Made by a program: the position numbers and the translations under genes. Positions 1-6,361 of a DNA stretch of 11,212 bases are shown here, one piece after another (positions within the stretch are counted from its first letter, which is position 1; each line of letters begins with the position of its first letter). This DNA is from Vulcanimicrobiota bacterium (GTDB lineage: Bacteria > Vulcanimicrobiota > Vulcanimicrobiia > Vulcanimicrobiales > Vulcanimicrobiaceae), in NCBI GenBank assembly GCA_019245275.1, contig JAFARW010000079.1:1-11212 (forward strand), in the 5' to 3' direction. A model generated the notes under the pieces. That model saw only the letters and a program-made list of their open reading frames with translations, was not told where the DNA came from and did not search any database.

Positions 1-23
1 GCTGCAACGGCTAAGTAGCGCAC
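1..23 (-). CDS. Start of an unidentified gene running off the left edge (partial)
   Basis: On the minus strand a GTG at 23-21 is preceded, at a spacing of 7 bases, by a perfect AGGAGGT Shine-Dalgarno sequence (31-37). Seven complete codons are visible (MRYLAVA, reading GTG as Met) before the window ends. The hydrophobic start could be the beginning of a signal peptide or just a cytoplasmic N-terminus; nothing identifies the product. The gene lies downstream of the S41 peptidase genes on the same strand but is separated from them by a strong terminator, so it probably has its own promoter. The call rests only on the quality of the ribosome binding site and spacing. Confidence 0.45.
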
Positions 24-30
24 GCGTCCC

Positions 31-37
31 ACCTCCT
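31..37 (-). promoter_or_regulatory. Strong Shine-Dalgarno for the left-edge gene
   Basis: The plus-strand bases ACCTCCT read AGGAGGT on the minus strand, a full match to the anti-SD core, placed 7 bases before a GTG at 23. It is one of only two near-perfect SD sites seen in the window, and it is the main argument that a gene starts at the left edge. Confidence 0.55.
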
Positions 38-75
38 AAAATGCAAAACGCGTGTCGGGGTTGCGCGTGACAATC

Positions 76-107
76 AATAAAGAAAACGGCGACTGGAAAG
101 TCGCCGT
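76..107 (-). terminator. Intrinsic terminator of the S41 peptidase unit
   Basis: Bases 86-94 (ACGGCGACT) and 99-107 (AGTCGCCGT) form a perfect 9-bp GC-rich stem closed by a 4-base loop. Read on the minus strand the loop is TTCC and the stem is followed directly by a T-rich run (TTTTCTTTATTGA, 85 down to about 73). This is the classic layout of a Rho-independent terminator. It lies about 22 bp after the stop codon of the second S41 peptidase gene (130) and would end the ctp transcript before the next minus-strand gene. On the plus strand the downstream run is much poorer in T, so strong termination in that direction is unlikely. Confidence 0.88.
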
Positions 108-129
108 CTTCGTGTTTAGCGGTGCTGCG

Positions 130-1497
130 TTATTGCGGAGTCGGTGACGGCGCGCCGCTCTGGCGAGCGATCTTGTTCTGTAGGAACGCGACCGCGGCTT
201 GCAGTTGCGTGTCCTTCTCGAGATCGCCGTAGCGCGGGCTCTTGTTCTCTTCCGTCGTGATGTCCGGCTGTATTCCGACGCTATTGATGTCGCGATTGCG
301 CGGCGTCAAGTATCGCGCCGTTGTGATCTTGACCGCAGAGCCGTCGGGCATCGGGTAAATCGTTTGCACAACGCCTTTCCCGAAGGTCTTCGTGCCGATC
401 AACGTGCCGACACCGCTATCCTGGATCGCACCGGACGTAATCTCGGACGCGGACGCTGTGTGTCCGTTGACCAAGACCGCGAGCGGCATCGGAGGAATCG
501 CAGTATTTTCCGCTTCGAGCGTGTCGATCTGCGACTGGCGCGACTCGACGGAGACGATCGGCCCGCTCGGAATGAATTTCGAGCTGACGTCGATTGCAGC
601 GCTCAAGTAGCCGCCGCCATTGTCGCGCAGATCGAGCACGAATGCGCGCGCGCCCTGGGATTGCAGCCGGTCGAGCGCCGTGCTGAGTTCTTTGCCGGTG
701 TCTCGTCCGAAGACGGTTAAGCCGACATATCCGATCTTGTTTGGCAGCATCTTCGCGTAAACGCTCAGCTGACGAATCGGAGCGCGCACAATCGTGACCG
801 GCGCGATCGAGCGCCCGCTGCGCTGAATCTGCAGGGTGACGCGCGTGCCTTCCGTGCCGCGCAAGAGTTTGGAAGCCTGTTGGATCGTCAATCCATAGCT
901 CGACTTCCCGTCGATCGTCGAGATCACATCATCTTGCTGCAATCCCGCGCGATCCGCAGGACCGTCCGGAACGACACTGCTGATCGTGATCATTTTCGTC
1001 GTCTCGTTGCTCTCGATTACGATGCCGGTGCCGGAGAAAGTCGTGCCGTCGAGTCCCTCGTTAAGCGCCGCATATTCGCGCGGCGAGAGAAAGACGGTGT
1101 AACGATCCTTGACTGAGCCAAGCATACCGGCGATTGTTGCGTACGTCAGGTCGCGCGGCGTGAATTTCGAACTGGCGTATTGGCTCGCGGCGGTTTCGAC
1201 TTCGCGATCGAGCTCGCGGATATTGGTCGCCGTGTCGTCGGAGGCATGAATCGTCGGCACCTTAACATTCGAGACGCCGTTCCTCTTCAGATACGCAATG
1301 AGATTGTCGTGCGCGCCCGTGAGCACTGCATCCGTGTTGACTTTCTTGTAGAACTCAGCCAGCAGTCGCTGGTAGGCGATCGAAATCTCCTCGGCGTCGA
1401 GCAATGCAAAGGATTTCTGCGGCGCCGTTGCGGCAGGAACGCGCGCGGTACCCAGCGCGAGGACGAGGATGAATGCGACGTATGCAAATCGTTTCAT
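130..1497 (-). CDS. S41 family C-terminal processing peptidase (CtpA-like), second of a tandem pair
   Basis: This 455-residue exported serine protease of the tail-specific/CtpA family probably cleaves the C-termini of envelope proteins. Residues 1-26 form a signal peptide (MKRF, then a hydrophobic stretch ending near VPAATA). A helical N-terminal region follows, then a PDZ domain at about 157-238 and the peptidase core at about 250-430. The core contains LDLRDNGGG (288-296), the nucleophile Ser349 in TASASE and the general base Lys374 in TFGKGVVQ. The Ser-Lys spacing of 25 residues matches the family dyad, so the enzyme should be active. The ATG lies 3 bases after the stop of the paralogous gene upstream; an AAGG inside that gene's end, about 6 bases ahead, serves as ribosome binding site. 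The two genes are almost certainly cotranscribed. The C-terminus is short and polar and ends in a Pro/Ser/Thr-rich tail. The native substrate is not apparent. Confidence 0.95.
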   Translation of the reverse strand: MKRFAYVAFILVLALGTARVPAATAPQKSFALLDAEEISIAYQRLLAEFYKKVNTDAVLTGAHDNLIAYLKRNGVSNVKVPTIHASDDTATNIRELDREVETAASQYASSKFTPRDLTYATIAGMLGSVKDRYTVFLSPREYAALNEGLDGTTFSGTGIVIESNETTKMITISSVVPDGPADRAGLQQDDVISTIDGKSSYGLTIQQASKLLRGTEGTRVTLQIQRSGRSIAPVTIVRAPIRQLSVYAKMLPNKIGYVGLTVFGRDTGKELSTALDRLQSQGARAFVLDLRDNGGGYLSAAIDVSSKFIPSGPIVSVESRQSQIDTLEAENTAIPPMPLAVLVNGHTASASEITSGAIQDSGVGTLIGTKTFGKGVVQTIYPMPDGSAVKITTARYLTPRNRDINSVGIQPDITTEENKSPRYGDLEKDTQLQAAVAFLQNKIARQSGAPSPTPQ

Positions 1498-1500
1498 GAA

Positions 1501-2916
1501 TTACCTTGTGGTCGTTTGTTTGTTCAGGAATGCCTTAGCGGCGGCAAGCTGCCGGTCGTTCTTCGTATCAATCAGCGATGGATCGGGGTTCTGCGTGACG
1601 ACGATGTCCGGATTGATCCCCTTGTGCTGGATGTCTCGGCCCAGCGGCGTGATGTAGCGAGCGGTCGTAATCTTCAGAGCTCCATTGTCCGGCAGCGGAT
1701 AGATACTCTGAACAACGCCCTTGCCAAAGGTCTTTGTTCCAACCAGTTTCGCCAAGCCGTAATCTTGAAGCGCGCCGGCCGTGATCTCCGAAGCGCTCGC
1801 CGTGTACTTGTTGACCAAGATCACCAGCGGTGAGAGCCCAGGCATGCTCGTGCCGAGTGCCGGCTGATCGTCGCGGCGCCCTTGCCGATTGATCGTTGAG
1901 ACGATCGTCCCGGACGGGACGAAGTAGCTTGAGATCTTGACCGCCGCTTCGAGCAATCCGCCGCCGTTGTCGCGCAGATCGAGAATGTAGCCGCGGGAGT
2001 GGTGTGCTCGGCCATCGGCCAGCGCGCGCCGCATTTCATCTGCCGAAGTCTGTCCGAAGTCGAGCAGCCGAACGTAGTCGTAGCCATCTTCCTGCTTGGA
2101 CTTAACGGTCGGCACGTGGATGATCTCGCGCACGATCCGGTAGACTCGTGTACTCGTCTTCTTATAAGGATGAACCTCGATCGTGACGGTCGTGCCCGCG
2201 TCGCCTCGAATCATCCGCTCGACATTGTCGAGCTTCACGCCGCGTGTCACATGGCCGTCGACCGCCAGGACGGCGTCGCCCGGCTTCATGCCGGCTCGCG
2301 CGGCCGGCAAGTTCTCAATCGGATCGACGAGTATGTTGCTGTTACGCGGGTCCTGCACGATGTAGACGCCGATGCCGCCGAAGTTGCCGCCGTCGAGCGA
2401 CTCGTTGAGGCCCTGCATTTCGCGCGGCGTCAGGTAGACGGTGTACGGGTCGCGCAGCGCGTTCGTCATGCCGCTAATCGCAGCTTGCGTCAGTTCGGAT
2501 TCGCTGGCGGAGTTGCCGTAGTGACTTTCTGCATAGGAGAGCTGCCGATCCGCGAGCGCCCGATCCTGTCCAAAATCGCCACTCGCCTTTGCGGCCGGCA
2601 GTGCAGCGTTTGCTATGTGCTTGTCATGTTTGAGCGTCGAAAGGAGTCCCGATCGCTCGCCGTCCAGGAGCCGCTGCGCATCGACCGGTTTGTAAAATTT
2701 CTCGACGACGCTGCGAAAGGCAAAGTCGAGCGCCTGCTGTTCACCGTTGCCGGTGAAGAGCGAGCGAAGGTCGCTGATGCTCGCGACGTCAGTTTTGCGC
2801 ATCGCACTGAGCTCCGCGACGCTGAGCCCGCTGCGATACCCAAGGTAAAGCGCGCCTGCAAAAGCGACGATCACCACGACGAGCGCCGCAACGAGCGCGC
2901 GAATCTTAGACGTCAC
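1501..2916 (-). CDS. S41 family C-terminal processing peptidase (CtpA-like), first of a tandem pair
   Basis: This 471-residue S41 protease is a paralogue of the gene that follows it. Residues 6-26 are a hydrophobic segment that acts as membrane anchor or uncleaved signal. A PDZ domain spans about 180-262 and the peptidase core about 280-450. The catalytic dyad is Ser374 (TASASE) and Lys399 (TFGKGVVQ), again 25 residues apart, and LDLRDNGGG at 312-320 is intact. The start is a GTG at 2916: an in-frame TAG lies four codons upstream (2926-2928), and a GGGGAGG (2933-2939) is the best ribosome site although its 16-base spacing is long. It lies 131 bp downstream of ftsX on the same strand, so it may be read with ftsEX or from its own promoter near 2960. 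Activity in the cell envelope is expected from the anchor and family; the substrate is unknown. Confidence 0.95.
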   Translation of the reverse strand: MTSKIRALVAALVVVIVAFAGALYLGYRSGLSVAELSAMRKTDVASISDLRSLFTGNGEQQALDFAFRSVVEKFYKPVDAQRLLDGERSGLLSTLKHDKHIANAALPAAKASGDFGQDRALADRQLSYAESHYGNSASESELTQAAISGMTNALRDPYTVYLTPREMQGLNESLDGGNFGGIGVYIVQDPRNSNILVDPIENLPAARAGMKPGDAVLAVDGHVTRGVKLDNVERMIRGDAGTTVTIEVHPYKKTSTRVYRIVREIIHVPTVKSKQEDGYDYVRLLDFGQTSADEMRRALADGRAHHSRGYILDLRDNGGGLLEAAVKISSYFVPSGTIVSTINRQGRRDDQPALGTSMPGLSPLVILVNKYTASASEITAGALQDYGLAKLVGTKTFGKGVVQSIYPLPDNGALKITTARYITPLGRDIQHKGINPDIVVTQNPDPSLIDTKNDRQLAAAKAFLNKQTTTR

Positions 2917-2959
2917 GGAGTCTGTCTATCTGCCTCCCCAAAGTTCCTGGGCTTCCTCT

Positions 2960-2968
2960 TATATACCA
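2960..2968 (-). promoter_or_regulatory. Candidate extended -10 promoter for the S41 peptidase pair
   Basis: In the 131-bp gap between ftsX and the first S41 gene, the minus strand reads TGGTATATA, an extended -10 motif (TGn plus TATATA, five of six to TATAAT). No good -35 box lies 16-18 bp upstream, which is usual for extended -10 promoters. Transcription would start near 2953 and give a leader of about 37 bases that includes the GGGGAGG site. The motif match is short and the AT content here is only locally raised, so this is a candidate. The rest of the gap holds no gene and no convincing terminator. Confidence 0.35.
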
Positions 2969-3047
2969 ACGTTTAACCAGCCGGGTTGCCTTATGGCTGA
3001 ACTAAGCCGGTCGAAGTGTACGGTTAGAAACTTAAGGCTACCTGGGC

Positions 3048-3929
3048 TTACACACGCAGATATCGGCCGACCGACACCCAGGATGCCAGCGCGCCGACTG
3101 CGCCACCGACCAGGAGCAGCTCCAGCGCAAGCTGCCAGACGTCGATCGACGCCGCACCGAGCCGCACGAACGGGAGCGCGGCCGAGAGTTTGGGCATCAG
3201 CTCGACTTTGGCAATCGCAAGCAAAGCAAGCGCAAGAAGTGCGCCGCAGAGACCGTCCAAGAAGCCCTCGCAGATAAACGGCAATCTAATGTAGGCGTTC
3301 GTCGCGCCGACCAGCTGCATGATTCCGATTTCACGGCGCCGCGCGAAGACCGTCAGGCGGATCGTGTTCGAGATGATGATCGAGGCGATCACCACAAAGG
3401 TGGCGATAATAGCGATTCCGATTTTCCCGAGCACAGAACTAAGCTGCATCAGCCGTGCGACCACGTCCTGGCCGTAGTTGATCGTACTCACGCCCGGCAG
3501 CTTCGCGATGTGAGCGGCGACCCGCGAGACGTCTTCGGGCGTGCGCACCCGCACGCGCAACTTATCGGGCAGGGGGTTCTGGGTCAATAGGGACGTATCG
3601 ACCTGCCCGCCCATCCGCCGGCGCAGCTCCTTGAGCCCCTCTTTCTTGGGAACGAACTGGACCGAACGCACTCGCCGATCGCGGGCGATTGTGGTGCGCA
3701 GAGCCGCCGTCTGGACGGGAGTGGCGGATTCGCTTAGATAGACCGAGATTTCGATCTGGTTGAAAACCTCGGTGCTCAAATGCATCATCAGCCCGCGAAC
3801 GTACAAGAATGCGCCGAGCAGAATGATCGTTACGGTAACGGTGCCGATTGCAGTAGCCTGCATCCCAGCATTGCGAGTGAAGTTGCGCCCAACTTCACCC
3901 AGAAAGAACTTGAGTTTGCCCCAGTCCAA
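3048..3929 (-). CDS. ftsX: Cell division protein FtsX, permease-like subunit
   Basis: This is the membrane partner of FtsE. The ABC-like FtsEX complex does not transport a solute; it transmits ATP hydrolysis by FtsE to peptidoglycan hydrolases outside the membrane. With the TTG start at 3929 it has 293 residues, the usual FtsX size. The cytoplasmic N-terminus (MDWGKLKFF...) leads into TM1 at about 26-46. An extracellular domain spans about 50-162, TM2 about 169-188, a cytoplasmic RRREIGIMQLVGA segment 197-209, TM3 about 221-241 and TM4 about 264-284. The RREIGIMQLVGAT stretch is the strongly conserved FtsX signature that contacts the ATPase. The reading frame is open further upstream (to 4031) but that extension lies inside ftsE and does not look like FtsX, so the TTG start, which overlaps ftsE by 35 bp, is preferred. 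No clear SD is seen, consistent with translational coupling to ftsE. Confidence 0.92.
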   Translation of the reverse strand: MDWGKLKFFLGEVGRNFTRNAGMQATAIGTVTVTIILLGAFLYVRGLMMHLSTEVFNQIEISVYLSESATPVQTAALRTTIARDRRVRSVQFVPKKEGLKELRRRMGGQVDTSLLTQNPLPDKLRVRVRTPEDVSRVAAHIAKLPGVSTINYGQDVVARLMQLSSVLGKIGIAIIATFVVIASIIISNTIRLTVFARRREIGIMQLVGATNAYIRLPFICEGFLDGLCGALLALALLAIAKVELMPKLSAALPFVRLGAASIDVWQLALELLLVGGAVGALASWVSVGRYLRV

Positions 3930-4605
3930 GGAAGTAATATCCGCGCTCTTCGTCGGTGACGATGCGCCCGTCGTCGAGCCGAACGACCCGGCGTCGCATG
4001 CGATCGACGACGGCTTGATTGTGCGTCGCAACGACGACGGTCGTCCCTTTTAAGTTGATTCGCAGCAGCAGCTCCATGATCTCAGTCGTGTTCGTCGGAT
4101 CGAGATTTCCGCTCGGCTCATCGCAGAGCAGCAACTTTGGATTGTTCACGAGTGCGCGCGCGATTGCCGTGCGCTGTTGCTCGCCCCCGGAAAGTTCGTT
4201 CGGATACATCCGGCTCTTATGTGAGAGACCGACCAGATCGAGCACGCGCGGCACCTGACGCATGACGTCACGCGTGTGCGCGCCGGTCACTTGTAGTGCG
4301 AACGCGACGTTTTCCCAGACCGTCTTTTCGTTCAACAGTTTGAAATCTTGAAAGACGACGCCGAGGTGGCGTCGCAGCGCCGGCACGCGCGACTTGCGAA
4401 GACGATCGACACGGATGCCGTCGACAACGACGGTCCCGGCGGTGGGCTTGACTTCACGATAGAGGAGACGGAGAACGCTCGATTTTCCGGTGCCTGAGTG
4501 TCCGACCAAGAAGACGAAGGTGCCTTTCTCGATTTCGAGGTCGATGCGGTCGAGAGCGCGCACGCCGTTTGGATAAACGAGCGTTACGCCGCGCAGGGAA
4601 ATCAT
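3895..4605 (-). CDS. ftsE: Cell division ATP-binding protein FtsE
   Basis: This is the 236-residue cytoplasmic ATPase that drives FtsX. All ABC nucleotide-binding motifs are present: Walker A GHSGTGKSS (35-43), Q-loop Gln86 in VFQDFKLL, signature LSGGEQQR (138-145), Walker B LLLCDEP (158-164) with catalytic Glu163, and H-loop His195. VFQDFKLL and the Walker B continuation EPSGNLDP are typical of FtsE rather than other ABC ATPases. A Cys (161) stands where most FtsE proteins have Ala in LLLADEPTG, which should be harmless. The ATG at 4605 has no evident SD. The gene diverges from the acyl-CoA dehydrogenase across 48 bp, so its promoter must lie in or near that short gap. Its end overlaps ftsX. 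Confidence 0.97.
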   Translation of the reverse strand: MISLRGVTLVYPNGVRALDRIDLEIEKGTFVFLVGHSGTGKSSVLRLLYREVKPTAGTVVVDGIRVDRLRKSRVPALRRHLGVVFQDFKLLNEKTVWENVAFALQVTGAHTRDVMRQVPRVLDLVGLSHKSRMYPNELSGGEQQRTAIARALVNNPKLLLCDEPSGNLDPTNTTEIMELLLRINLKGTTVVVATHNQAVVDRMRRRVVRLDDGRIVTDEERGYYFLGLGQTQVLSG

Positions 4606-4653
4606 CGCTTGCGAGAGGGTTTTTCAAAGTGTTCGAGCGGATACCTCCGAGCC

Positions 4654-5799
4654 GTGGACTTTGATTTAAGCGACGAGCAAAAGGCCATCCAAAGTCTTTG
4701 TCGCGATTTCGCACGCGAAGAAGTTGCGCCTCGTGCGGAGACGATGGATCGCGATGAGTCGTTTCCGTACGACTTGGTTGCCAAGATGGCGGAGCTCGGA
4801 CTCCTGGGGCTTCCCTTTCCTGAAGAGTACGGTGGATCGGGGGCCGACACGATCAGTTATGCACTGGCCGTCATGGAAATTGCGCGTGCCGATGCCTCGA
4901 CGGCAATTACCTTAGCCGCGCACGTCTCGCTCGGTGCATCGCCATTTTTACTCTTCGGAACCGAGGAGCAGAAGCAGAAGTATCTTGTGCCGCTCGCGCA
5001 GGGCAAGATGCTTTGGGGCTTCGGGCTGACCGAGCCGAACGCCGGAAGCGACGCCGGCGGGACGCAAACCCGGGCCGAGCTGCGCGACGGCAAGTGGATC
5101 ATCAACGGTACGAAAGCGTTCATCACGAACAGCGGCACCGACATCAGCGGCGGTACGACGATCACCGCCGTGACCGGCCGGCACAACGGAAAGCCGGAGA
5201 TTACGAACCTGATCGTGCCCCAAGATACACCCGGCTTCACGCGCAGCAAAAAGTACAAGAAGATGGGCTGGCGTGCATCGGATACGCGCGAGCTATCGTT
5301 TGCGGATGCGGAAGTACCCGAGGGAAATGTTCTGGGCACGCGCGGCGAGGGCTTAAAGAACTTCTTGATCACGCTCGATGGCGGACGGATCTCGGTCGGC
5401 GCACTCTCGGTCGGCCTTGCGATGGGCGCTTACGATGAAGCGCTCAAATACGCGAAAGAGCGTCAACAGTTCGGCAAACCGATTTCGCAGTTTCAGGCAA
5501 TTCAATTCAAACTTGCCGATATGCTGACCGAAATCGAGCATGCGAAGCTGATGGTGCTCAAGGCGGCATGGGAAAAGGATCAAGGGCGCGACTTCGCGCT
5601 CTCGGCAAGTCTGGGTAAACTCTTCTCCGGCGAGGCGTCACGCCGTGTCGTCAATGAAGCCTTGCAGATTCACGGCGGCTACGGCTTTATGGAAGAGTAT
5701 CCGGTATCGCGCATGTATCGCGATCAGAAGATCAACGAGATCGGCGAAGGTACGAACGAAGTGCAGCGGCTCGTAATCGCGCGGCTCATGGGATTGTAG
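4654..5799 (+). CDS. Acyl-CoA dehydrogenase (short-chain type)
   Basis: This FAD-dependent enzyme introduces the alpha-beta double bond into an acyl-CoA and passes electrons to electron-transfer flavoprotein, as in beta-oxidation or branched amino acid breakdown. With the GTG start at 4654 it has 381 residues, the family norm, and begins MDFDLSDEQKAIQ, a standard ACAD opening. Landmarks are the FAD/substrate signature FGLTEPNAGSD (123-133), the RQQFGKPISQFQAIQ motif in the third domain, IHGGYGFMEEYP, and the catalytic base Glu365 in IGEGTNEVQ, placed as in short- and medium-chain enzymes. The frame is open back to 4498, but that part lies antisense within ftsE and has no ACAD character. No clear SD precedes the GTG. 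The gene is translationally linked to the downstream peroxiredoxin. Exact chain-length specificity cannot be read from the sequence. Confidence 0.95.
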   Translation: MDFDLSDEQKAIQSLCRDFAREEVAPRAETMDRDESFPYDLVAKMAELGLLGLPFPEEYGGSGADTISYALAVMEIARADASTAITLAAHVSLGASPFLLFGTEEQKQKYLVPLAQGKMLWGFGLTEPNAGSDAGGTQTRAELRDGKWIINGTKAFITNSGTDISGGTTITAVTGRHNGKPEITNLIVPQDTPGFTRSKKYKKMGWRASDTRELSFADAEVPEGNVLGTRGEGLKNFLITLDGGRISVGALSVGLAMGAYDEALKYAKERQQFGKPISQFQAIQFKLADMLTEIEHAKLMVLKAAWEKDQGRDFALSASLGKLFSGEASRRVVNEALQIHGGYGFMEEYPVSRMYRDQKINEIGEGTNEVQRLVIARLMGL

Positions 5800-5803
5800 G
5801 AGG
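5798..5803 (+). promoter_or_regulatory. Shine-Dalgarno of the peroxiredoxin, overlapping the upstream stop codon
   Basis: AGGAGG at 5798-5803 begins inside the TAG stop of the acyl-CoA dehydrogenase (5797-5799) and lies 7 bases before the ATG at 5811. The overlap ties translation of the two genes and fixes the peroxiredoxin start. Confidence 0.85.
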
Positions 5804-5810
5804 ACCACAA

Positions 5811-6353
5811 ATGTTTTTGATGCGCCGGCTCGTCAGTGCGCTAACATTGATTCTGTTCTTAGCGTCGCCGGCTTTCGCGAGTCTCAAAGTTGGCGACAAT
5901 GCGCCGGATTTCAAGTTGCCGGCCTCGCTTGCCGGCCAAGTGTTTACGTTCGCACTCGGCGATGCGCTGAAGAAAGGCCCGGTCGTACTCTACTTCTATC
6001 CGGCGGCCTTCACGAAAGGCTGCACGGTCGAAGCGCACGACTTTGCGGATGCGATCGATCAGTACAAGGCGCTTGGCGCCACGGTGATCGGCGTCTCGCA
6101 CGACACGATTGACGTGCTCAACAAGTTCTCGGTCAGCGAGTGCCGCAGCAAGTTTCCGGTGGCGGCCGATGCGGACCTAAAGGTTGCGGCGGCTTACGAT
6201 TCGATTCTCAAAGCCGCACCGAAATATGCAAACCGCACTTCGTATGTTATCGGCAGGGACGGCAAGATCGCGTATGTCTACTCGTCGCTCGATCCGGGCA
6301 AGCATGTCGAGAACACGCTCACGGCGCTAAGGCAACTCGAAGGCAAACAGTAA
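5811..6353 (+). CDS. Exported PrxQ/BCP-like peroxiredoxin
   Basis: This 180-residue thioredoxin-fold peroxidase would reduce hydrogen peroxide or organic hydroperoxides. Residues 1-23 are a signal peptide (MRR basic start, hydrophobic core, cleavage after SPAFA), so the enzyme acts outside the cytoplasm. The peroxidatic site PxxxTxxC is intact (Pro64, Thr68, Cys71 in TKGCTVEA), and Arg142 in NRTSYVIG is the usual active-site arginine. The resolving Cys that PrxQ/BCP proteins often carry five residues after the peroxidatic one is replaced by His76. The only other Cys is Cys111 (SECRSKF), 40 residues on, in what aligns with helix 3; some PrxQ enzymes place their resolving Cys there. The gene follows the acyl-CoA dehydrogenase by 11 bp with a strong SD and converges on rmuC 8 bp away. 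The physiological reductant is unknown. Confidence 0.92.
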   Translation: MFLMRRLVSALTLILFLASPAFASLKVGDNAPDFKLPASLAGQVFTFALGDALKKGPVVLYFYPAAFTKGCTVEAHDFADAIDQYKALGATVIGVSHDTIDVLNKFSVSECRSKFPVAADADLKVAAAYDSILKAAPKYANRTSYVIGRDGKIAYVYSSLDPGKHVENTLTALRQLEGKQ

Positions 6354-6361
6354 CCGCAATC

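Noticed and set aside
1999..2976. A 325-codon open frame on the plus strand
   Set aside because: It is antisense to the first S41 peptidase, which has intact catalytic motifs. The composition (many Arg, Ala, Asp, Val) is that of a complementary-strand artefact.
3002..3027. An imperfect hairpin after ftsX (CTAAgCCG paired with CGGTTAG)
   Set aside because: It has a bulge, an 11-base loop and no T-run on either strand, so it does not qualify as a terminator; it may be chance.
4498..4653. An upstream ATG (4498) for the acyl-CoA dehydrogenase
   Set aside because: The added 52 residues overlap the start of ftsE in antisense and do not resemble an acyl-CoA dehydrogenase; the GTG at 4654 gives the normal 381-residue length and N-terminus.
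6354..6361. A terminator between the convergent peroxiredoxin and rmuC genes
   Set aside because: Only 8 bp separate the stop codons and I found no stem followed by a T-run there.
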